Position numbers and translations under genes: made by a program | The notes under the pieces: generated by a model | Databases searched by the model: none | Seen by the model: the letters and a program-made list of their open reading frames with translations, nothing else | What the model was told of the DNA's origin: nothing | Shown here: positions 56,517 through 64,000 of the stretch, one piece after another | Layout: every line of letters starts with the position of its first letter | How positions within the stretch are numbered: the first letter of the stretch is position 1 | NCBI GenBank assembly: GCA_011799875.1 | Contig: CM022299.1 | Location: 213,472,070 to 213,536,069, forward strand | Origin: Thinopyrum elongatum | Lineage: Eukaryota > Streptophyta > Magnoliopsida > Poales > Poaceae | Length of the DNA stretch: 64,000 nt | Direction of reading: 5' to 3'

Positions 56517-58141
56517 ATGGAGAAGGTAATCAATATAGCGAAATATTCACTCATCTCTTATCACAGTCCGTCCGTCGTTGTTAATCAACCGGCGGAAATC
56601 AACATGGATTCATTTTTCTTCTAGCTGATTCGAGGGTTGTCATTCATGTGTCCACAGTGCGAGCACAAATCGGGCAAGTGTGGTCGCGGCCAGTTGGAAA
56701 CGAAGTTCTATCTCACCATTCCGGATGACTTCAGGGAGCGCTCGGTATGTTAAATCTCACCCTACCACGGTCGGCATGGCCTAAATTTTTGAACATATAC
56801 ATTCTATTGCTACATTTGGATAAAAGGTACGGTGCCATGTGCAGCCTAGATGTCGAAGCCGATTTTCCCCCTATATTAGGCAAATTTATGATGTATTGTT
56901 CATTCAGTTACTCTCATATTTGCATCAAATCTTTGTTACATTATCTATTTTGAATTATCTATTTTTGTACTTTGCTTTCATCTATATATTGATCTGTTCT
57001 ATCAGTTACTCCCATATTTGCATCTTGCTCTGTTATTTCAATATATCTAATTTACGATCTTAATTTTCATTTCAAGCAGTACATCCCTTGCTTTGCAAGA
57101 ACAGGAGTAGAAGGAAATATTGGGCTTTACTTTGTTGATGACTCCATGGATGTCATATTGACAACGCAGCATGGATTTACAATGACAGTTAGCATAAAAC
57201 TTGATAAAGATGGTCACTCCTATTTTGATGCGGATCTTTGGAGAAAAATGTCTAAGTGTTACGAACTGAAAGCTGGCAATAAAATTCTAGTGCGTGCACC
57301 ACGGCCTGGTCTAATTAACATGGATGTTTACTTCCCCAACGTCATCAGCCAATCAAAGTCTAATCGAGGTTAGTGTCCTTTCAACTTTCTCCATGCTAGC
57401 ATATTACTTAGCAAAATCGGGGTATTTGTTCTGACTAATTGATCACTATTTAAGCAACCAATTGTGATTTCATTTTCTGACTCCGTTCCTAGGCAGTAAC
57501 AAATTCTATTTACCAATTTATGCGCACTATATATTTTTCTGCCATGTTCTGAATAAATAATACCTTTCCACCTTTTAAGCAGGATATGTTGGATGCATAG
57601 TTAATGATCTGTATGTTACTAAGCATACCAAATTTCACTGGAAGGACTTGAAGCATGTCATAAACTTTGTTGATAATCTGATAGAGATAGCATAGCTATG
57701 AACACTGGATTTTGGATGGGATTAATTATACCTATGGTGCACACATTGAAGAAGACAAATTGTGTGCACAAAATGCTGGTACAAAGTCTTATTTTTATGT
57801 TGATGCTCATAAACTATATATATCTTCAACGGTATGTTACAATTGGTTTTTATTCTACATTTCAACAGAAATTGCCCGCTATAGATGTTCCTGGATAGAT
57901 TTCCCGGCGTGGTCGAATTACACTTGTGCCTGCTAATAACGCCAAAGTGATTGCAAGGTACTGCATTTCCCGCAGAAATGGAACCATTCAAATTAACAAG
58001 TTCTCGCTTGTCGTGGCAATGCATCCATATTGGAAAATTGGAGACACTGTTCTACTCATGCTCTACCAAGGCACAGGAGGGTTCTTCCTTTTCATTGATG
58101 AGATGCCGAGTCACTGTGATCAAGCTGCTTCCAGCAGATAG
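56517..58141 (+). pseudogene. Multi-exon B3-like gene in the CACTA element, broken
   Basis: Inferred exons: 56517-56525 (MEK), 56625-56744 with CPQCEHKSGKCGRG and FYLTIPDDFRER, 57080-57368 ending with YELKAGNKILVRAPRPG and MDVYFPNV, then from 57583. GT-AG borders keep frame up to TAG 57693-57695. Coding text resumes one frame over (YEHWILDGINYTYGAH), crosses a 37-nt gap too short for a normal intron, meets TAG 57896-57898, and ends at 58141 after a second module with WKIGDTVLLMLYQGTGGFF. Both modules recall the B3 DNA-binding fold, whose strands end in LKxGDxLVF and F.V.IF patterns; this is a weak match by eye. Position just inside the CACTA subterminal repeats suggests an element-encoded DNA-binding protein. 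It is not functional as it stands. Confidence 0.6.
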
Positions 58142-58145
58142 TTGT

Positions 58146-58285
58146 GGTTGTTGGCCCTCAGCCTCTTAAAATGTGCTAGCTGTTACTATGTTAAGTATGT
58201 AGATATGGACCATATGGTTGTTGGCCCTCAGCCTCTTAAAATGTGATAGTTGTTACTATGTTAAGTATGTAGATATGGACCATAT
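58146..58285 (+). repeat. 70-bp tandem duplication
   Basis: TTGGCCCTCAGCCTCTTAAA starts at 58151 and again at 58221. The two 70-bp copies differ at two positions. It lies just after the B3-like gene, in its probable 3' untranslated region. Confidence 0.9.
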
Positions 58286-58319
58286 GGTTGTCAAAACCGT
58301 GTTACGAAGGTCCTCCTTT

Positions 58320-59261
58320 TGTCGAATAGTGTAACCACTATATATATGTTACTCAAATGTTGTTAGCCAAGTTCTTAAGTTTTCATGGAAAGTATTAGTA
58401 TCGTACATAGTTCATTGAGTTTAAGCGTGTGCCCGGTAGAGCGGTAGAGTAGAGGACGCCCATGTTTTGGACGTGGCGATTAGCACCGATGTCCAGAAGG
58501 CATTTGCATATTAATTGTCCATATTGCAAATTCACATACGTGTTAACATAAGGAAATGTATGTGTAACTTACTAATCATCGCACACGAGTACTCGCAGAC
58601 GCATCGTGTGCGATACTCCTAGCCACCGCAAGCAACTAGTTTGCAATTTTCAAAGTTTTTTGTACACACAGAATCGCACACGAATTAACTGTAGTAACCG
58701 TCTGTGTTGTAATTTCTCATCGCAGTTCATCCGAGTGGGTTGTTTGCCGCGTATCACACACATCTTATTTACACGACTCATTTGTGTTCTTTTGGCTAAT
58801 CGCAAATAGTTCATCTATGTGAACTGTATGCCGCATATCACACACATCTTGTTAAGTTGAACCATTTCTGTTGTGTTCCCTAATCAAAAACAGTTCGTCC
58901 GAGTGAACCGTATGCCGTATATCACACACACCTTGATCTGGCTAACCATTTCTGTTGCACTCCCTAATAGCAAACAGTTCATTTGAGCGAACTGTATGCC
59001 GTATATCACACACACACCTTGATATGGCTGCCCGTTTCTGTTGTTATGTCTCATTGCAAACAGTTCGTATGGATCATCCGTGTGCCCTGCATCGCACACG
59101 CAACTAAAATCTAAACCATGTTTGATGTCTCCGCCATCACAAACGTTTTGCATCTTTTTTGACGGTTTTTTTACATCGTCGTTTGCGATTAGTGCATCGC
59201 ACACAGTTTCGTCAAAGGGTCTCTAATCGTAGTGTCGCGTTAGCAACATCCTGCAGTAGTG
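58320..59261 (-). mobile_element. CACTA DNA transposon terminus with subterminal repeats
   Basis: The minus strand reads CACTACTGCAGGATGTTGCT from 59261 inward, the terminal-repeat style of plant CACTA elements. From about 58715 to 59110 there are five diverged ~80-bp units with (A/C)AGTTC(A/G)T..GAG.GAAC..TATGCCG.ATATCACACAC, each a potential foldback. Subterminal repeats of this kind bind CACTA-encoded proteins in known systems. The expected 3-bp duplication would be CTA (59262-59264); the partner end is not in the window. Confidence 0.7.
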
Positions 59262-61451
59262 CTAGTTCTTAAACCCCGTAGAAAAGAAAAGGGTGACTCG
59301 GAATTAGAATGGCCGAGGATAAGGAGTAAAAAGAGCCTTACGTTCCCTTCCACAATTAATTCCCTTATATAACTAAAGCATTTCTAGACTCGGCTTCGAC
59401 TAGTTTGGCTTGGTAATCCTACAGGCAGTCAGGCTCTGATACCAAAGCTGCCACGACCCAACACATAGCGATACACATCAAATGTATGAACAACATGCAA
59501 GTACGTGTTGTTACAACATGGCATCACAACATAACTCTACGACTCAAAGTATTTAAATAAGAGGCTCCGAGGAGCCATACATAACACGATATTACATACA
59601 GGGGTCACATGACCCATCATATAAAGCATACAAGCAACGAAAGCATAAACCTGTCTGAGTACAGATAGTTGAAAAGAAAGAAGGCTAGAAAGCCTGTCTG
59701 ACTACAAGACCCTCCATAGGAACCAAACCCTGTCTGGGATTCCCAAGCTACTCATTGAAGCCCACGTGGAGCTACTAGTGAGACTGAAGTCTCCTTTGCA
59801 AAAACATAAATCAAGCAAACGTGAGTACAAATGTACTCAGCAAGACTTACATCAGAACTAACTACATATGCATCAGTATCAATAAAGGGGGTGGTGGAGT
59901 TTAATTGCAGTAAGCCATCTTTGACTTAGTGGCTATCCTGTACTAGGACTACCAATAATTTATTTGGGGTCAGAGAGCGCACATGAGTCCACATATTCAC
60001 CATTTCAATGCACCACTATGGACTCTGTCCCGTCTCCTTACGAGAAGGTCATCCATAGCACTCACACTTATCTTGCGCATTTTAGAGTATCCATTTCAAC
60101 TTGTCTATGAACAATGTAAGCTTTCCAAGTAGTCCATATCCTAGGACGCGACTATCTGAATAGATAATATTACCAACCATGAATCAAAGGAACTCGTCCT
60201 CATCCCATCAGCAACATTCCCTCTTGGAACACGTATCTTCGTCTAGTCCTAACACTCTGCCATGCCATATGCCACCTGCCCGCACATCTGATCCACAAAT
60301 GTCTGTGTAACCACAAGGTAGGCTCTGATAAGCACGAAACCCAATTCCTATCAGTCGTATCACAAGACAATCCACCATGTTCTCCAACACGGCCTCTCAT
60401 CACTATCTTGACCAAAATGGGTCAAGACACTTAAGTCTCATCATTAGGACATGATCATTCCAATTCATCACCCAGATGGATCAGACCCGACACGACTCTA
60501 AGCATAGCAAGCATAGCATGGATGAGGTCACAACAAAGCTCAAGCAAATCCTAAGCATGCTAGGATGGTTTAGCTATTTGGTGACAATGATAGGTCATGT
60601 AAAGGAATGGGTTCAACTACCGAGAATAGGTAACAGTTGAATAGTTGTTGTCCTAATGTAGTAAAAGAGAGCAGGAGGGAGAGAGTGGGATTGTATCGGA
60701 GTGATCAAGGGGGGTTTGCTTGCTTGGCACTTCTGAAGATGAAACTGCACTTCATCAGTGTCAACGACCACTTCATCAGAACAATGCCTACCGAGAGGGA
60801 ACACACACCGACAAACAAGGAAAGAGAGCAGATTCAATGCAATGCACAATCAAATGCATGATATGGCATTTCAAAGTACTGAATTCACCTAACGCAACAG
60901 CAAGTCATTTTAATTGAAGTGGAATTCAAACATATAGTAAATTCCAACTCCAAAACTAATTACCATACATTCCATAATCATGAATTGTCCTAGTTGGTGA
61001 TTCTAACTTGCTCAAACATGCGTGAACATGGCATAAATAGATTCTTCATATTTTTCTGATCATTTTTCATATATAAATTATTTTCATTGGAGATGCGGTT
61101 TAATTTCTGTGATTTTTAGAAGTTTTAACAATTTTCTGGAATAATAAATCTTTTTCTGATTTATTTAAAATACCAAAAAAGCTTTATTGCATCAGCATTA
61201 GGTCATGGTGACATCAGCAGTCAACTAAGCCAGTCCAGGTCACACCTAATGTGCAGGGTCCACATGTCAGCGGCACAGTGATTAACCGGAGTATAATCTC
61301 GCGTTGACTGCAGCTTTGACCAGTGTGGGGCCCGACTGTCAGCGTCGATGGTGGCAATTAGTTAATCTAAATAGGGGGTTAGACCCTAATTAAGCTGGCC
61401 ACATCACCGGTTAACTCCGGTGCTGATCCAGGCACGGCGGTGCTCGCCGAC
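59262..61451 (-). mobile_element. Part of a minus-strand LTR retrotransposon (leader and 5' LTR)
   Basis: The plus strand shows GCTCTGATACCA at 59433-59444, a reversed initiator-Met primer site, then AAGC and an LTR starting TGCCACGACCC at 59449. The LTR runs at least to 61451, where the next Copia element is inserted. The 187 bp left of the LTR is its leader, cut by the CACTA end. No gene is visible. The LTR-end and primer-site style resembles the LARD-like element, but the sequence is different. Confidence 0.7.
59433..59444 (-). promoter_or_regulatory. Primer binding site, tRNA-iMet type
   Basis: The complement of this stretch is TGGTATCAGAGC, 4 nt outside the LTR edge at 59449. Confidence 0.88.
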
Positions 61452-61876
61452 TGAAAGTGCAACTAATCCCCTGGTGGTTTTGGTAATTCATAACAACATA
61501 TAGCTCATTGAACTAATATCCATTCAAGATAAATATTTCAGGAAGTTCAATGAATGGCATGGCATGGACTAGAGATGTGGACCCCTCAAAATGCTAAGGA
61601 CATATATTGGCAAAAGCTCAAGACTCTCCATCTTTATTTTAGTGATCCAAGATCACATTGAGTCCATAGGAAAGCCAATACTATTAAAAGGGGATGAGGT
61701 GTTGCTTAATGGCTTGCTTGCTCAAATGCTTAGTGATATTGCTCCAAAACCCCTCAACCACTTTCTCCATCCAAATATGTCAAAACCCTAAATTCCAACT
61801 CGGCCCCACAGATTCTTTCTATCCGGCGCCACCGATTTCATATGACATAGCCACAGCCAAAAACCCTAACATTACG

Positions 61877-62190
61877 GTCTCACCGATACAGATCTCGGTC
61901 TCACCGAGATGGCCCTGCCAACACTCTGTGACTTGTTGCATTCACTTTGGTCTCACCGAGTTATGCGATCGGTCTCACCGAGTTGGCTTGGCAGATTCTC
62001 TGTTGCCCTATTGCTTCACTTCGGTCTCACCGAGTTGATGCAATCGGTGCCACCGAGATGATGTTTGCCCTAAGCCCTAGCCCATCGGTCTCACCGAGTT
62101 GTTCCAGTCGGTTCCATCGAGATTCCTAAAGTTCACATTTTTGAACTAATCGGTGCCACCGAGTTTAATCATTCGGTCTCACCTAGATGG
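61877..62190 (+). repeat. Cluster of TCGGT-NNN-ACCGA inverted-repeat words in the C2 LTR
   Basis: About eleven copies of (T/A)CGGT(CTC/GCC/TCC)A(C/T)CGA, mostly as TCGGTCTCACCGAG, spaced by roughly 15-45 bp just upstream of the LTR TATA box. Each word is a 5-bp palindromic stem with a 3-nt loop. Several spacers carry TTG or ATG after the word. Confidence 0.85.
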
Positions 62191-62425
62191 GTCAAATGTG
62201 TGTAATGGTTGGATTTTGTGTGGAGGCTATATATACCCCTCCACCCCCTTCTCCATTTGTGAGAGAGCCATCAGAAAATGCCTACACTTCCATCATACAT
62301 TTTATGAGAGAGAACCACCTACTCATGTGTTGAGATCAAGACATTCCAATCCTACCACAAGAATCTTGATTTCTTGCCTTCCCCAAGTTGCTTTCCACTC
62401 AAATCATCTTTCCACCATAGTCAAA

Positions 62426-62428
<3 letters not shown>

Positions 62429-62465
<37 letters not shown>
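62429..62465 (+). repeat. (GA)n microsatellite
   Basis: About 18 uninterrupted GA units in the transcribed part of the C2 LTR. Confidence 0.98.
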
Positions 62466-62467
<2 letters not shown>

Positions 62468-63063
62468 GAGTGTTGGGGAGACTATCATTTGAAGCATATG
62501 AGCAAGGAGTTCATCATCAACACACCGTCTATTACCTTTTGAAGAGTGGTGTCTCCTAGATTGGTTAGGTGTCGCTTGGGAGCCTCCGTCAAGATGTGGA
62601 GTTGAACCAAGAAGTTTGTAAGGGCAAGGAGATCACCTACTTCGTGAAGATCTACCCGAGTGAGGCAAGTCCTTCGTGGGCGATGGCCATGGTGGGATAG
62701 GCAAGGTTGCTTCTTCGTGGACCCTTCATGTGTGAAGCCCTCCGTGGACTCGCGCAGCCGTTACCCTTCGTGGGTTGAAGTCTCCATCAACGTGGACGTA
62801 CGATAGCACCACCTATCGGAACCACACCAAAAATATTTGTGTCTTTATTGCGTTTGCCTTCTCCAAACCCTTTCCTTTACCTTCATATGCAATGTTTTAC
62901 TTTCCGCTGCTACACTATTAGAATTGCATGTGTAGGTTGATTACTTGACTTGTGCTAATTGCTAAAATCTGCCCACAACTAAAATTGGGAAAAAGGATAG
63001 ATTTTTATTTGGTCAAGTACTCTAATCACCCCCCCCCTCTAGACATACTTTCGATCCTACAAG

Positions 63064-63075
63064 TGGTATCAGAGC
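63064..63075 (+). promoter_or_regulatory. Primer binding site, tRNA-iMet type (C2)
   Basis: TGGTATCAGAGC lies 2 nt after the LTR and is the standard Copia primer site. Confidence 0.93.
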
Positions 63076-63145
63076 TTTGGTCTCCATTTGCCTTGATTTC
63101 CGTAGCTTTGGTGATCATAGCCTTAGTTTCACAAACTAGGAGAGT

Positions 63146-64000
63146 ATGGCGTCTAGCGAGGCAAATTACCACCGTAGAGGTCCTTACTTTGATGGTACAA
63201 ATTTTGCTAGTTGGAAGCATAAGATGAAAATGCATATTCTTGGTCATAACCCTGCCGTTTGGGTCATTGTTCGTATTGGCTTGCAAGGTGAGTACTTTGA
63301 AGATGGAAAAGAACCGGATCGTGAAGCCATCGCAGATGAATTGAAGATGTTGCAATACAATGCTCAAGCTTGTGATATTCTCTTCAATGGATTATGCCCC
63401 GAAGAATTCAACAAAATCAGCCACCTTGAGAATGCAAAGGAAATTTGGGATAGTTTGGTTGATATGCATGAAGGTACCGAGTCCGTCAAAGAATCCAAGT
63501 TGGATGTGCTTCAAAGTCAACTTGACAAGTTCAAGATGAAGGATGGTGAAGGAGTCGCCGAAATGTACTCTAGGCTTGCTCTCATCACAAATGAGATTGC
63601 CGGCTTAGGAAGTGAAGAGATGACCGACAAATTCATCATCAAGAAGATCCTAAGAGCCTTGGATGGAAAATACGATACCGTATGCACTTTGATCCAAATG
63701 ATGCCCAATTACAAAGATCTCAAGCCCACGAAAGTCATTGGTAGAATTGTTGCGCATGAGATGTCACTCAAGGATAAGGATGAGCTCCATAACAAGTCAA
63801 GTGGTACTTACAAAGCTTAAAGTGATGCTCCTACAACATCAAGTGACAAGCTAGTCTCCAATGAAGAATTGAGCTTAATGGTGAAGAACTTCAACAAGTT
63901 CTACAAGAATAGAAGTAAAGAGAGAAGCTCCAAGTCAAGGTCCTACAATGACAAAAGATCTTCTAGTCGTGATCGTAATTGCTACAATTGTGGAAGACCC
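63146..64000 (+). pseudogene. Copia C2 gag, one internal stop, 3' end off the window
   Basis: The ATG at 63146 begins MASSEANYHRRGPYFDGTNF, the N-terminal segment typical of plant Copia gag. A UBN2-type gag core follows, with AKEIWDSLVDMHEGT and ESKLDVLQSQLDKFKM. TAA at 63818-63820 ends the open frame after 224 codons, but the same frame stays open afterwards through a Ser/Arg/Lys-rich stretch to CYNCGRP at the window edge, the start of a CCHC zinc knuckle. Gag packages element RNA. The single stop removes the nucleic-acid-binding part, so the copy is probably defective unless complemented. Confidence 0.85.

Larger units (their letters stand above)
61452..63061 (+). repeat. 5' LTR of Copia C2
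   Basis: 1610 bp from TGAAAGTGCAAC to ATCCTACA. TATATATA at 62228-62235 is the candidate TATA box. Upstream of it lies a cluster of TCGGT-NNN-ACCGA hairpin words, downstream a (GA)n tract. Confidence 0.82.
61452..64000 (+). mobile_element. Ty1/Copia retrotransposon C2, 5' part (runs off the window)
   Basis: An LTR (61452-63061), an initiator-Met primer site and a Copia-type gag are seen; pol and the 3' LTR lie beyond 64000. It interrupts the LTR of the preceding element, with CCGAC at 61447-61451 as the expected left half of a target duplication. A Maximus/SIRE-like assignment is possible but unproven. Confidence 0.85.

Noticed and set aside
61877..62190. Regularly repeated palindromes as a CRISPR-like array
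   Set aside because: Repeats are only ~13 bp, spacing is irregular, and they lie in the LTR of a plant retrotransposon.

Overview
The window is repeat-dense plant DNA, best explained as an intergenic block from a large Triticeae genome (wheat, Aegilops, rye or barley type). The evidence is a BARE1/WIS-type Copia element, Athila-like elements with tRNA-Asp primer sites, a very-long-LTR non-coding element, a CACTA terminus and deep nesting. I see no intact host gene, rRNA, tRNA or CRISPR. Family names are from recognition, not from a database search. || Layout: the apparent host DNA (1-378, 9449-10407, 38462-40026, 55748-59261) reads as pieces of one CACTA DNA transposon. Its right terminus is at 59261 and its left end is probably outside the window. 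It carries a ~505-bp tandem array, a broken B3-like multi-exon gene (56517-58141), a gene remnant (9541-9880) and subterminal repeats. Three retroelement insertions split it. (1) A minus-strand BARE1/WIS Copia (379-9448, target duplication TAATT) contains a plus-strand Athila-like element A (3175-7939, CTTGC). (2) A minus-strand Ty3/Gypsy element, Gypsy-1 (10408-38461, AAAGC), contains Athila-like element B (14610-22008), a LARD-like element with ~3.85-kb LTRs (24782-35606, right end lost) and an LTR/PBS remnant X (35607-36550). (3) A head-to-head composite (40027-55747) joins a truncated minus-strand Gypsy copy (E1) to a full-length 13.3-kb plus-strand Gypsy copy (E2). Right of the CACTA end lie part of a minus-strand LTR element (59262-61451) and the 5' LTR and gag of a Copia element running off the window (61452-64000). 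|| Coding content: E2 carries gag, protease, reverse transcriptase, RNase H and integrase on the plus strand, with four premature stops and one frameshift although its LTRs differ by only about 2% by eye. Between pol and the 3' LTR, E2 carries an opposite-strand gene with its own TATA-like box. Three exons joined at GT-AG introns keep one frame for 1267 codons plus a stop, broken by two internal stops. The product has an N-terminal domain resembling the 'putative gypsy type transposon' family and a long coiled-coil tail. This antisense gene and the composite E1/E2 integration are the most unusual items here. Athila-like A keeps an intact 449-codon ORF of unknown function, and B carries a homologue with one stop.
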